From: Phaeocystidibacter sp965659415 | GTDB lineage: Bacteria; Bacteroidota; Bacteroidia; Flavobacteriales; Schleiferiaceae | NCBI GenBank assembly: GCA_965659415.1 | Contig: CBFHVA010000001.1 | Location: forward strand, 124,001 to 188,000 | Reading direction: 5' to 3' | Length of the DNA stretch: 64,000 nucleotides | In this document: positions 53,358 through 61,759 of the stretch, piece by piece | How the letters are laid out: every line of letters starts with the position of its first letter | Numbering within the stretch: the stretch's first letter is position 1 | The notes under the pieces: model-generated | Databases searched by the model: none | Seen by the model: only the letters and a program-made list of their open reading frames with translations | What the model was told of the DNA's origin: nothing | Translations under genes and position numbers: made by a program

Positions 53358-54281
53358 ATGACAGACACCAAAGTGAAAAAAATTGCATTAGTTCTTGGCA
53401 GCGGAGGCGCACGCGGTCTCGCCCACATCGGTGTTATTGAAGTGCTGGAAGAACGAGGCTATGAAATTACTTCGATTTCAGGTGCGAGTATTGGCAGTGT
53501 GATCGGTGGTGTGTATGCAGGCGGCAATTTAAACAAGTACAAAGATTGGATTCTTTCACTCGATCGTAGAAAGGTTTTCTCGTTGATGGATTTCACACTA
53601 AAATCACACGGGTTCATCAAAGGCGAGCGGGTTTTTGACGAAATGAGAAAGTTTGTGGGAGTGGATAAAATTGAAGACCTAAAAATCCCCTTCTCCGCTA
53701 TTGCTGTTGATCTCGAAAATCAAAAAGAGGTGGTTTTCGATTCAGGCGACCTATGGACAGCCGTTAGAGCATCCGTGGCGATTCCTTCGGTATTGACGCC
53801 CGTTACACATAACAACATGCTCTTAGTAGATGGCGGTGTAGTGAACCCATTGCCCGTCAACCGGGTGAAGCGAACGGATAACGATATTCTCTTAGCCGTT
53901 GACCTAAATTCCTTAGAAGGCTCCCTACCTTTGCCTAAATCAATTCGAGAGGAAAAGGAGAACTCCGAACAGAATAAGTTCATAGAAAGCGTGCGACAAA
54001 ACGTTGGAGAATGGTGGCCTTGGACGGAATCGGGTAAGGAATCGAGCAAGAGTAAGAACTCAAGCCGACTCAAACAAAACTACCTCGGCATTCTCAATGC
54101 ATCGCTTGAAATGATGCAAGATCAAGTGGCCCAACTCGCTATGGAATCTTCTAAACCCGATGTATTAATCAAAGTATCGAGTAGAGCAGCTAGCACATTC
54201 GACTTTTACCTGGGTAAAGAGCTCATACAAATGGGAAGGGATTTAGCGAATAAAGCATTGGACGATTTTGAAAAACAATAA
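53358..54281 (+). CDS. Patatin-like phospholipase (RssA/NTE type)
   Basis: 307 residues. Ser-Asp dyad lipase: oxyanion loop LGSGGARGLAHIGV (about 14-27), nucleophile GASIGSVIGG (Ser near residue 45) and DGG with its Asp in LLVDGGVVNPLPVNR (about 158). No signal peptide, so it acts in the cytoplasm or at the inner face of the membrane as an acyl hydrolase. The C-terminal third has a coil-like, charged insert before the final helix. It lies 36 bases before tpx on the same strand. Confidence 0.93.
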   Translation: MTDTKVKKIALVLGSGGARGLAHIGVIEVLEERGYEITSISGASIGSVIGGVYAGGNLNKYKDWILSLDRRKVFSLMDFTLKSHGFIKGERVFDEMRKFVGVDKIEDLKIPFSAIAVDLENQKEVVFDSGDLWTAVRASVAIPSVLTPVTHNNMLLVDGGVVNPLPVNRVKRTDNDILLAVDLNSLEGSLPLPKSIREEKENSEQNKFIESVRQNVGEWWPWTESGKESSKSKNSSRLKQNYLGILNASLEMMQDQVAQLAMESSKPDVLIKVSSRAASTFDFYLGKELIQMGRDLANKALDDFEKQ

Positions 54282-54317
54282 TCCAAATATTCTGGTTACC
54301 TAAAAAAAGAACAAACA

Positions 54318-54818
54318 ATGAGCAAAACAGCATTCAAGGGGAATCCCGTACAAATGGGTGGCGACCTACCTCAAATTGGAGCCAAAGCTCCAGATTTCAG
54401 ACTTACCAATACCGATTTAGCAGATATCAGCCTAGACTCGTTCTCCGGAAAGCGCGTCATCCTGAATATCTTCCCAAGCATCGATACAGGGGTTTGCGCC
54501 GCTTCGGTTCGAAACTTCAATCAGCATGCAGCCAATATGGATAATGCCGTGGTGGTCTGTGTTTCTAAAGATTTGCCTTTTGCACACAAGCGTTTCTGCG
54601 GAGCTGAAGGAATTGAAAATGTGGTGAATGCGTCTGAATTCAAAGACCATTCGTTCTCTAAAGCATATGGAGTGGAGATGCAAGATGGACCGTTAGTTGG
54701 TCTCATGGCAAGATCTGTTGTAGTTGTGAATGAGAAGGGCGAAGTAATTCACACTGAAATTGTGGATGACATCACACACGAGCCAAATTATGAGGCTGCT
54801 ATGAATGTGCTAAAATAA
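54318..54818 (+). CDS. tpx: Thiol peroxidase Tpx
   Basis: 166-residue atypical 2-Cys peroxidase. Peroxidatic C60 in PSIDTGVCAASVRNFN and resolving C94 in KRFCGAEGIENV match the Tpx spacing exactly. The N-terminal TAFKGNPVQMGGDLPQIGAKAPDF is also typical. It reduces alkyl hydroperoxides with electrons from thioredoxin. It is probably co-transcribed with the patatin gene and terminated about 105 bases downstream. Confidence 0.96.
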   Translation: MSKTAFKGNPVQMGGDLPQIGAKAPDFRLTNTDLADISLDSFSGKRVILNIFPSIDTGVCAASVRNFNQHAANMDNAVVVCVSKDLPFAHKRFCGAEGIENVVNASEFKDHSFSKAYGVEMQDGPLVGLMARSVVVVNEKGEVIHTEIVDDITHEPNYEAAMNVLK

Positions 54819-54923
54819 TTTTTGCATATCCACCAAACCTTTTTCGCTTAACATGCGTTCAGTAAGTGTTGGAACATGAAAATAGTTATCACAAGCGCGA
54901 CGTGATATTTCTCTAACGCGAAG

Positions 54924-54949
54924 AATCCCGACTCTGATCGGGATTTTTC
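54924..54949 (+). terminator. Terminator downstream of tpx
   Basis: AATCCCGA (54924-54931) pairs with TCGGGATT (54938-54945), 6-base loop, five T. Confidence 0.8.
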
Positions 54950-54995
54950 TGTTTATAACCATTTCTCCGTTGGGAAGACATCTGAACCATTCCCG

Positions 54996-55072
54996 AACCT
55001 GAGCACCTAAGAATCTTCAAACCTAAGCACTTCTAAACCTGAGCACCTTCAAACCTACTAACCTGATAACCC
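54996..55072. repeat. Short imperfect tandem repeat, ~16-base unit
   Basis: Units close to AAACCTGAGCACCTTC recur about three to four times (54996-55018 with an insertion, 55019-55034, 55035-55050, partial 55051-55072). It lies between the tpx terminator and the end of the esterase gene and has no open frame. Confidence 0.7.
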
Positions 55073-55076
55073 GGTT

Positions 55077-56195
55077 CTACTCCCACTCACGACTCATCCA
55101 TTCCCATGCCCCTGGCCAAAGTGCATTCCAGGAGGGTTCGTTGTGTGTGCCAACAGAATCGATAACTGAAAAGTAAGTGACATCTTCTTCCCAGCCCTTT
55201 TCTTCGAGTTGATTCAACATGGTGAAATAACCGGGAACCAGCACAGTATCAATATCGCGCAAACTCATAGTTAGATACAGCGGAATAGGTTCCAGCTCGG
55301 CTTCTTTGAACTTAGATATGATATCTAGATCATACGTTTTCCAGTGCAATTCATAGGCTGGGGAAAAACAGATTGCTTGTCCAAACACCTCCGGATAATC
55401 TATCATAAATAATGTGGTAATGGTTCCTCCTGCGCTAGAACCAGCCATAATTCTACCTTCCTTACCCAAGGCGTTAGGAAATGTCTTTTCCACAGAGTCA
55501 ATTACGGTGTTCACCACCCAATGTCGAAAAGCCTGCCCTGTATCGGAATCCACATACTCAATGGATCTATGAATGGAGTTATCAACTCCAACCACGATGG
55601 GTGCGTGTGTTGGATTATCAGAAAAGTACTCATCAATTCCCCACTCACCAGCAGGATTGGAAGTAGCCACATCAAATAGGTTTTGACCATCCATCATGTA
55701 TAAGATTCTCGTTGTGGAGTCAATATGCTCCGGCTTCCAAATGCGTATCGCTCGGCCTGCGAACATATCATTAGGATCGTCCATAGTCCAAATTTCGAGC
55801 TCGCCAGAAACAGTCGATTCAACCTCTGGTTTATCCCAGCGATGAATGTGAATGTACACGAGAGTATCCTCCAAAGCGCTCACGGCAATATTCGGTGCGG
55901 CCAAGTCATCATTGAGTCTTCCTTCCGTTTCCCAAGTTCCCAAAGTGATTTTGAATTCCACTTTCTCGCCTGGGTTCTTCCAGATATCGTATTGATGAAC
56001 TACACCTACTCGATTCATCATTACCTCGCCAGGTTGCCAGAGACCTAGGGCTTCTGTATTACCAGTGATGTAGGCACGACTCGAATCCGGAACACCAGTA
56101 ATCTCGATGGTCACGCGAACTTGGTCTTTTTTCCGATTCTGATTTTGACATGAAAGTAGGCTGATCGAGAGAATTAGGATAATGTATTTCATCAT
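55077..56195 (-). CDS. Esterase lipoprotein with CBM20-like N-terminal domain
   Basis: 372 residues with a lipobox ISLLSC at residue 16. Residues about 25-130 resemble a starch-binding CBM20/CBM48-type beta-sandwich (ITGNTEALGLWQPGEVMMNR, KITLGTWETEGRLNDD). The C-terminal ~230 residues are an alpha/beta-hydrolase esterase of the IroE/esterase-D type: YMMDGQNLFD, nucleophile in GSSAGGTIT and a late His in GTHNEPSW. The substrate is unknown; an acylated glycan or polyester would fit. It is divergently arranged with the thioesterase gene. Confidence 0.87.
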   Translation of the reverse strand: MMKYIILILSISLLSCQNQNRKKDQVRVTIEITGVPDSSRAYITGNTEALGLWQPGEVMMNRVGVVHQYDIWKNPGEKVEFKITLGTWETEGRLNDDLAAPNIAVSALEDTLVYIHIHRWDKPEVESTVSGELEIWTMDDPNDMFAGRAIRIWKPEHIDSTTRILYMMDGQNLFDVATSNPAGEWGIDEYFSDNPTHAPIVVGVDNSIHRSIEYVDSDTGQAFRHWVVNTVIDSVEKTFPNALGKEGRIMAGSSAGGTITTLFMIDYPEVFGQAICFSPAYELHWKTYDLDIISKFKEAELEPIPLYLTMSLRDIDTVLVPGYFTMLNQLEEKGWEEDVTYFSVIDSVGTHNEPSWNALWPGAWEWMSREWE

Positions 56196-56206
56196 AAGTA
56201 TTATGC

Positions 56207-56237
56207 TTGGTTAGCAAGTTTGACCATTGTATCTTAG
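56207..56237 (+). promoter_or_regulatory. Promoter of the thioesterase gene
   Basis: TTG (56207-56209), a 20-base spacer and TATCTTAG (56230-56237, one mismatch), then 17 bases to the ATG at 56255. Confidence 0.45.
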
Positions 56238-56254
56238 GTAAAAATACTTCAACA

Positions 56255-56719
56255 ATGGCTGAAAAGATACCCAATAGAAAAAAACTCGATTTGCGATGGA
56301 GCGATATTGATCCCAACTTCCACTTGCGCCACAGTGTGTATTACGATTTTGGTGCACAACTTCGCACGGAGGTGTTGGGCTCCGTTGGGTTAACCTTGAC
56401 CTTGTTTGCAAAGGAAAAAGTCGGACCCGTACTCTTCAAAGAGGAATGTGTATTCAAACGAGAGATTCACTTTGGACAAGAAATCTACATCGACTTTCAA
56501 ATTATCGGCCTTTCGAAAGACTTGGAACGATTCGCTTTCCGACATCGATTTACCACCGCTGAAGGAGATATATGCGCCATCCTCACGCTAACAGGTGCAT
56601 GGATGGACACCGAAAAGAGGAAACTCACTCTTCCACCCAAAGTGATTGAAAACGCGCTGAACGGCATGACCATGTCAGACGATTTTCAATGGATCGCAAC
56701 GAGTAAGAGTCCAGCTTAG
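56255..56719 (+). CDS. Acyl-CoA thioesterase of the 4HBT/hotdog superfamily
   Basis: 154 residues from the ATG at 56255. A longer in-frame TTG at 56207 was rejected because it lies inside the -33 element of the promoter. Hotdog-fold motifs: KLDLRWSDIDPNFHLRHSVYYDF, where the Asp/His pair DPNFHLRH takes the place of the usual D-x-N-x-H-x-N/S, and FKREIHFGQEIYIDFQI. Substrate chain length is unknown. It is monocistronic. Confidence 0.85.
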   Translation: MAEKIPNRKKLDLRWSDIDPNFHLRHSVYYDFGAQLRTEVLGSVGLTLTLFAKEKVGPVLFKEECVFKREIHFGQEIYIDFQIIGLSKDLERFAFRHRFTTAEGDICAILTLTGAWMDTEKRKLTLPPKVIENALNGMTMSDDFQWIATSKSPA

Positions 56720-56732
56720 AAATTAGAAATGA

Positions 56733-56764
56733 AAAAGGGTCGGCTTGAAACCGACCCTTCTTTG
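56733..56764. terminator. Bidirectional terminator between the thioesterase and YceI genes
   Basis: AAGGGTCGG (56735-56743) pairs with CCGACCCTT (56751-56759), with A-rich left and T-rich right flanks. Confidence 0.85.
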
Positions 56765-56784
56765 AAACCTAAGGTGATGAACTC

Positions 56785-57333
56785 TTAAGCTTCAACGGAT
56801 TCATTAACCAAGGCCAACTGAACTTCGCCTTCCAGTTTGATTTGGTCACTTACCAATAGATTTCCCGCCTCGTTCACTACGTGGAACTTCAGGCCAAAGT
56901 CTTTTCTATTCAATGCTCCTGAGAAGGAGAACCCAGCTTTCGTGTTTCCCCAAGGATCCACTGCCACGCCTCCTACTTCTACTTTGATGGTTACCGGCTT
57001 TGTTACATCGCGGATGGTCATTTCCCCCGTTAAGTCAAAGCTGCTGCCATTCACATTGCTTACTTGATTTCCTCTGAAGGTCAACTTAGGGTAGCTTTCT
57101 GCATTAAAGAAATCGTCACTTTTCAAGTGCGTATCGCGGTCTTCATTTCCTGTATTTACAGAAGCAACTTCTGCTTCGAAATAAAAAGATCCCGTGCTGA
57201 AGTCTTCTCCCTCAGTAGTCACCTCTCCTTGCACCTGCGAGAACGAACCTGTCACAGTGGTTATCATCAAGTGCTTGGCTTTGAAATTGATTTCGGTGTG
57301 TGATGGGTCAATCCCCCATTTTAGATTTTCCAT
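56785..57333 (-). CDS. YceI family protein
   Basis: 182 residues from the ATG at 57333. The extra ten residues of an upstream start (57363) look non-native and would overlap the predicted transcription start. YceI lipocalin-like beta-barrels bind polyisoprenoids or similar hydrophobic molecules. Motifs: WGIDPSHTEINFKAKHLMIT, GSFYFEAEVASVNTGNEDRD, FNAESYPKLTF and LTGEMTIRDVTKPV. No signal peptide, so it is probably cytoplasmic, as many Bacteroidota forms are. Two operator-like palindromes sit in its promoter. Confidence 0.92.
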   Translation of the reverse strand: MENLKWGIDPSHTEINFKAKHLMITTVTGSFSQVQGEVTTEGEDFSTGSFYFEAEVASVNTGNEDRDTHLKSDDFFNAESYPKLTFRGNQVSNVNGSSFDLTGEMTIRDVTKPVTIKVEVGGVAVDPWGNTKAGFSFSGALNRKDFGLKFHVVNEAGNLLVSDQIKLEGEVQLALVNESVEA

Positions 57334-57367
57334 GATATACAGTTTTGTGGTGATGAACAACAATCAA

Positions 57368-57405
57368 TGTTGCAACAAATATATATATTAATGTTATAAC
57401 ATCAA
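57368..57405 (-). promoter_or_regulatory. YceI promoter with two palindromic operator-like sites
   Basis: On the minus strand: TTG (57405-57403), a 19-base spacer and a perfect TATATTTG (57383-57376). ATGTTATAACAT (57391-57402) fills the spacer and TGTTGCAACA (57368-57377) overlaps the end of the -7 box. Both fit TGTTNNAACA and their centres are 24 bases apart. Confidence 0.65.
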
Positions 57406-57431
57406 TATATCAGCCCTTAAACTCTGCCAAT

Positions 57432-57455
57432 AAAAAACCCCACGTACGGTCGGGT
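57432..57455 (-). terminator. Terminator of the thioredoxin-DUF6952 operon
   Basis: On the minus strand, a 7-bp stem with one mismatch (57449-57455 with 57437-57443) followed by a six-base T run. Confidence 0.6.
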
Positions 57456-57476
57456 GTATATTCTTCGGGAGGGACG

Positions 57477-57716
57477 TTAGCTAATAGAATTTCGAACGCG
57501 CTGCGTGAAGCCGCGCAAAGCTTCATTCTCTTTCATCCCTGACTCCATATTGCGCTTGATCTCTAAGGCACCAATGACGTGAGTTAACTGTTCACCTTCA
57601 TCGTCACCCCCTACTTCAATCTGAGGTTGTTCTTCATTCAGAATAGCTCCCTCCGCCTCTTCCAACTCGCTTATACTATAGGACTTCACCAGCGACTTGA
57701 TCACTGCTATTTTCAT
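57477..57716 (-). CDS. Small protein, DUF6952-like
   Basis: 79 residues, acidic, no signal peptide. The pattern MKIAVIKSLVKSYSISELEEA, a central acidic stretch, then HVIGALEIKRNMESG and GFTQRVRNSI matches a small Bacteroidota family I recall as DUF6952, which sits beside thioredoxin. It overlaps the thioredoxin gene by 4 bases. Possible roles as a thioredoxin partner or regulator are only guesses. Confidence 0.75.
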   Translation of the reverse strand: MKIAVIKSLVKSYSISELEEAEGAILNEEQPQIEVGGDDEGEQLTHVIGALEIKRNMESGMKENEALRGFTQRVRNSIS

Positions 57717-58033
57717 GATTGCATGGCTTTATCTAACATCGAGCGGAAATAATCTTCCTTTGATGTTGCACTTCCTTCGATTAATTCGCCATCCTTGAAT
57801 ACGGCTAGAAACGGGAGATTGTCAACTCCGGCTTTCTTCCTTGCCGCTTCATTCTGTTCGGCATTTACATCAAGGAAAGTAATGTTCTGCATTTCTTCTT
57901 CTTCAGACACCCTTCTGTATTTTGGCGAGAAGAGCTTGCACGAACCACACCAATCGGCATAGTACTTGACTGCCACTACTCCACCTTTAGAAAGTGCTTC
58001 TTCGAATCCTTTATCATCAACTTGCTGTACCAT
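57713..58033 (-). CDS. Thioredoxin family protein (CGSC active site)
   Basis: 106 residues, cytoplasmic. The redox centre is C29-G-S-C32 in ADWCGSCK rather than classical CGPC, which may shift its redox potential. The cis-proline is in NLPFLAVF, and the fold is otherwise standard. It overlaps the DUF6952-like gene by 4 bases. It may serve the peroxiredoxin or Tpx in this window (inference). Confidence 0.92.
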   Translation of the reverse strand: MVQQVDDKGFEEALSKGGVVAVKYYADWCGSCKLFSPKYRRVSEEEEMQNITFLDVNAEQNEAARKKAGVDNLPFLAVFKDGELIEGSATSKEDYFRSMLDKAMQS

Positions 58034-58069
58034 ATATCTTGTCTTTATTCATTTATCTTAATTGCAACG

Positions 58070-58077
58070 CAAAGATA
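58070..58077 (-). promoter_or_regulatory. -7 box of the thioredoxin operon
   Basis: A perfect TATCTTTG on the minus strand, 36 bases before the ATG. Confidence 0.5.
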
Positions 58078-58120
58078 TTAAGGGTCCTATCAATGGAAAT
58101 TAAACAGCGATAGAAGACAT

Positions 58121-59035
58121 CTATGAACCTTCAATCGATTCGCGATACTCACGATGGTATAAGTCGCGGATGATGCCATCGCTCACACCAATCTTTGGAG
58201 CATACATGTAATGAGCACCGCACCAATTCATGGCATTACGGTAGATTCGGAGTGCATGTACAATTACATCGGCACGGTCGAAATTTAAACCTAACTCGGT
58301 TACCCGTTCATCTCTAGAGAGCTCCGAAAGCAGATTGAATTGTTTGTTGAGATATCGAATGGTGAGGGGCTCGTTGATTTTCTTCCCGCTCATTTTGTGG
58401 AGTTTGTTGATATTCCCCCCTGAACCAATCATGGCTAAATCGTCACCTGGAACTACCTGCTTTTCAATCCAGCTTTCCATTTCTCGCCACTCGGATTTAT
58501 CCACCATATCGTTCAATAGACGTACTGTACCGACTTTAAAGCTTCTTGAAGTAACGATTTCTCGATTTACGAGGTAGGTCAATTCCGTAGATCCACCCCC
58601 AACATCGATATACAGAAATCGATTCTCAGCGGGTTCAATACGGTCAAATAGCTTCGATTCGAAGATCAACCTCGCTTCCTCGTTGCCATCAATGATTTCA
58701 ATTTCTATCCCGGTTTCTTTCTTTACTTGTTCCACTATCAGTTCGCCATTGTTCGCCTCACGCATGGCACTGGTAGCGCAAGCTCTGAAGTCTTCTACCC
58801 CATGCACGTCCATTATAGCTCGATAGGCCTTCATGGCTTGCAGCATCCGCGATTGATTTTCCTTGGCTATTTCTCCCTTTGTGAAGGAATCTGCCCCCAA
58901 TCGAATGGGCAAGCGAGTCATGCTCGACTTCTTATAATAGGTGTAGTTCTTCTTGGGTTCGTGAATCACATTCGTAATCAAAAGACGAATTGAATTCGAA
59001 CCAATATCGATGGCTCCAAGTTTCTTTAACTTCAT
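58121..59035 (-). CDS. ppx: Exopolyphosphatase / guanosine pentaphosphatase family (Ppx/GppA)
   Basis: 304 residues of the ASKHA fold. Phosphate-binding loops: AIDIGSNSIRLLI (residues 8-20), YIDVGGGSTELTY (about 145) and MIGSGGNINKLHKM. Short members without the C-terminal HD region hydrolyse polyphosphate or pppGpp. The position 3 bases after ppk1 argues for polyphosphate. It is the third gene of the sixA-ppk1-ppx operon. Confidence 0.92.
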   Translation of the reverse strand: MKLKKLGAIDIGSNSIRLLITNVIHEPKKNYTYYKKSSMTRLPIRLGADSFTKGEIAKENQSRMLQAMKAYRAIMDVHGVEDFRACATSAMREANNGELIVEQVKKETGIEIEIIDGNEEARLIFESKLFDRIEPAENRFLYIDVGGGSTELTYLVNREIVTSRSFKVGTVRLLNDMVDKSEWREMESWIEKQVVPGDDLAMIGSGGNINKLHKMSGKKINEPLTIRYLNKQFNLLSELSRDERVTELGLNFDRADVIVHALRIYRNAMNWCGAHYMYAPKIGVSDGIIRDLYHREYRESIEGS

Positions 59036-59038
59036 TTG

Positions 59039-61111
59039 CTAAGGTCTTCCTCCCCGTTTAAGTTGCTTGCTCACGTATTCAAACATGGCCATTTGCGACC
59101 GAATACGCGGCCCAGGTACCGTTCTGTAGGTATTGTCCTGTTTTTCGTTGTGAATTCTTGATTTCACATTGTCTTTCCATATGATCTCAAGATGGTCCAG
59201 TATCTCCTTCCGAACCGACTTACTGTAAATTGGAACACTAACTTCTAAACGTGAATCAAGGTTTCTCGTCATAAAATCAGCACTCGCAATATAGCATTTC
59301 GGATTTCCGCCATTCTCGAAGTAATAAACTCTTGAATGCTCCAAATACCGGTCGATAACACTGATTGCTTCAATATTCTCGCTCATCCCAGGAACCCCCG
59401 GAATCAAACAACAAATGCCCCGAATAATCAATCTGATTTGCACACCGGCATTGCTGGCTTCATAGAGCTTTTCGACCATATCGTAATCCGACAAGCTATT
59501 CATCTTTAAGAACATACGCGCCTTTATACCCGCCTTAGCAAATGCAATTTCATCATCAATCATCTGAAGGAACTTGCTCCGCGTGTAATGTGGACTTACT
59601 ATCAAGTGATCGTACTTAAACACTTGATAATTGGCCCGGATAAAGTCGAACACATTCCTAATCTCACGCGTAATGCGCTTATCTGCTGTCATTAGGTGAT
59701 AATCGGTGTAAATCTTGGCCGTTCCTTCGTGATAGTTTCCTGTTCCTATCATGGCATAATCCACCAACTTCGAACCTTCGCGTCGTTGAACCAAGGTCAC
59801 TTTGCTGTGCACTTTCAACCCCGGAACTCCGGAAATCACGTGCACTCCTTCGGCTCTTAGCTTTTCCGTCCATTTTATATTAGCTTCTTCATCGAAGCGC
59901 GCCTGAAGCTCGATGACCACGGTCACCTTCTTCCCGTTCTTCGCCGCATTGACGAGTGCACTGATCACTCTACTCTTATCAGCGAGGCGGTACAGTGTAA
60001 TCTGAATCGTTTCTACTTGCGGATCAATGGCGGCTTCGCGCAAGAATCGAATGATGTAACTGAAGGTATGGTACGGCAAAAACAGCAAAACGTCCTTTTT
60101 CCTAACGGCTTGAAGAATGGATCGCTCCAAATCCAAGTCAGGATGATGCACCGGGTCTATTTCGGGAAATTCAAGATCCTTTCTGCCCACGTTGGGAAAG
60201 CGCATCAAATCTTTCTTGTTGTGATAACGTCCCCCGGGGATTAGACTATCGTAATTGTCCAATTCCATATTGTCTTTGAAAAACCTCAGGTAGTCTTTAG
60301 GTAGATTCCTATCGTACACAAAACGAACCGGGTCTCCAATCTTACGAGCTACCAAGCCCGTTTCAATCTTTTCCAAAAAGCTCTTGGAAACATCGTTATC
60401 CAAATCGAGCTCTGCATCTCGCGTGATTTTAATCGTATGGGCTTCAATGCGATCAAAAGAATAAATGAAAAAGGCATACTTCAAATTGAATCGAATCAAA
60501 TCATCTAAGAACATGATGTAATTCTTTCCATACTTAGGAAGGAGCACAAATCGCCCGATAAGCTCGGAAGGGATTTCAATCAGAGAGTAAACGGGATGAG
60601 TCGGATCAGCGTCTTTAATCAGTTTTACCGCCAGATAAATGCTCTTATCTCTCAGTTCAGGAAAATCCCTGCGTTCATTCAAGAGCAAGATGAACACGGA
60701 AGGACTCACCTTCTCTACATAGTACTTACGCACAAACTGCTGTTGAGCCTGGGTAAGCGATTTTTCATCTACGATTACGACGCCTTCCTCCTGAAGTTCC
60801 TTCATCAGCTCTTCGTAGATGACATTGGCCCGGGCTTGTTGAGCAATAACCTCTTTGGTCATGGCATTCAGCAACTTCTTAGGCGACCAGCCACCGAGCT
60901 GGGCTTTCACTTTCTTCCCTTTCAAGGTTCCCATCCGTTTTACCGAAGCATATCGGACACGAAAAAACTCATCGAGATTATTGGAGAAAATACCAAGGAA
61001 CCGGATTCTCTCCACTAAGGGAACATTCGAATCACTTGCCTCTTGTAACACGCGTGCATTAAATCGCAACCAGCTGAGGTCGCGGTTAATGTATCTCTTG
61101 TGTGTACTCAT
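59039..61111 (-). CDS. ppk1: Polyphosphate kinase 1
   Basis: 690 residues, normal length. Makes polyphosphate from ATP at the membrane. N-terminal RYINRDLSWLRFNARVLQEA, catalytic region VIELQARFDEEANIKW, the phosphorylated-His segment VHSKVTLVQRR and IGTGNYHEGTAKIYTD, and the second HKD-like region with RNLDSRLEVSVPI are all present. Its ATG overlaps the sixA stop by 4 bases. Confidence 0.97.
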   Translation of the reverse strand: MSTHKRYINRDLSWLRFNARVLQEASDSNVPLVERIRFLGIFSNNLDEFFRVRYASVKRMGTLKGKKVKAQLGGWSPKKLLNAMTKEVIAQQARANVIYEELMKELQEEGVVIVDEKSLTQAQQQFVRKYYVEKVSPSVFILLLNERRDFPELRDKSIYLAVKLIKDADPTHPVYSLIEIPSELIGRFVLLPKYGKNYIMFLDDLIRFNLKYAFFIYSFDRIEAHTIKITRDAELDLDNDVSKSFLEKIETGLVARKIGDPVRFVYDRNLPKDYLRFFKDNMELDNYDSLIPGGRYHNKKDLMRFPNVGRKDLEFPEIDPVHHPDLDLERSILQAVRKKDVLLFLPYHTFSYIIRFLREAAIDPQVETIQITLYRLADKSRVISALVNAAKNGKKVTVVIELQARFDEEANIKWTEKLRAEGVHVISGVPGLKVHSKVTLVQRREGSKLVDYAMIGTGNYHEGTAKIYTDYHLMTADKRITREIRNVFDFIRANYQVFKYDHLIVSPHYTRSKFLQMIDDEIAFAKAGIKARMFLKMNSLSDYDMVEKLYEASNAGVQIRLIIRGICCLIPGVPGMSENIEAISVIDRYLEHSRVYYFENGGNPKCYIASADFMTRNLDSRLEVSVPIYSKSVRKEILDHLEIIWKDNVKSRIHNEKQDNTYRTVPGPRIRSQMAMFEYVSKQLKRGGRP

Positions 61112-61611
61112 GATTGGTTTTTCTTCCTCTTCTTGGGATAATCAAAATAAAGCAATTGAGCTCTATCTTCTACATGTTTCCATGAGTCCTCAGCAAAGTG
61201 CAGGGAAACAACACCCGAGGTAGGCACATTGTCAATTCGTTGATCTGCACAACGGTTCACGAAATTGGTAACCGTGGGATTGTGCCCAAAGATCATAACG
61301 CTATCGTGCTCATCCGATATACCCTTTAGAATATGAATCAGCTGGTCGGTACTGGCCATGTATAATTCCTCTTCTACTTGGATGGTATTAAAAGGTACGT
61401 TGAGTGTTCTTGAAAAAATCATGGCGGTATGAAGCGCACGAGTAGCTGGACTGCTCACAAGTAAATCCGGACGGTCAATTTCATCTTTCAACCACTGCGA
61501 AATCATATGTGCATCACGAATACCACGTCCCTTTAAGGGCCTATCGTAATCATTGATATCTTCATACTGCCAAGAACTTTTGGCATGCCTTACGAGGTAA
61601 AGCGTTTTCAT
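61108..61611 (-). CDS. sixA: SixA-type phosphohistidine phosphatase
   Basis: 167 residues of the histidine phosphatase superfamily. The catalytic LYLVRHAKSSW lies at residues 4-14, with the second half VMIFGHNPTVTNFVNR (about 105). SixA dephosphorylates HPr-like or ArcB-type phosphohistidines. Here the operon with ppk1 and ppx suggests a link to polyphosphate metabolism, and another small substrate is possible. Confidence 0.9.
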   Translation of the reverse strand: MKTLYLVRHAKSSWQYEDINDYDRPLKGRGIRDAHMISQWLKDEIDRPDLLVSSPATRALHTAMIFSRTLNVPFNTIQVEEELYMASTDQLIHILKGISDEHDSVMIFGHNPTVTNFVNRCADQRIDNVPTSGVVSLHFAEDSWKHVEDRAQLLYFDYPKKRKKNQS

Positions 61612-61717
61612 GCGGAGTAGTTTGTTTCAAAATACGGCTTTTTGATCATGCATTCAAGCATAAACAGAGTTAAGCTAATGCTGTTAAATCATTAGCCAGA
61701 TTTGAAAGACCTTTGGA

Positions 61718-61747
61718 TTTGCGCCAACTTCTCCCATCCAATCTTCG
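61718..61747 (+). promoter_or_regulatory. Candidate promoter of the GWxTD gene
   Basis: TTTG (61718-61721), an 18-base spacer and AATCTTCG (61740-61747; first base off the TAnnTTCG pattern), 12 bases before the ATG. An alternative TAATTTTA at 61748-61755 would abut the start codon. Confidence 0.35.
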
Positions 61748-61759
61748 TAATTTTAGCGC

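Noticed and set aside
54996..55072. Tandem repeat as a CRISPR array
   Set aside because: Unit of ~16 bases, no unique spacers of regular length and no cas genes.
57334..57363. Longer YceI start at 57363
   Set aside because: It lies at or before the predicted transcription start and adds a non-family peptide.
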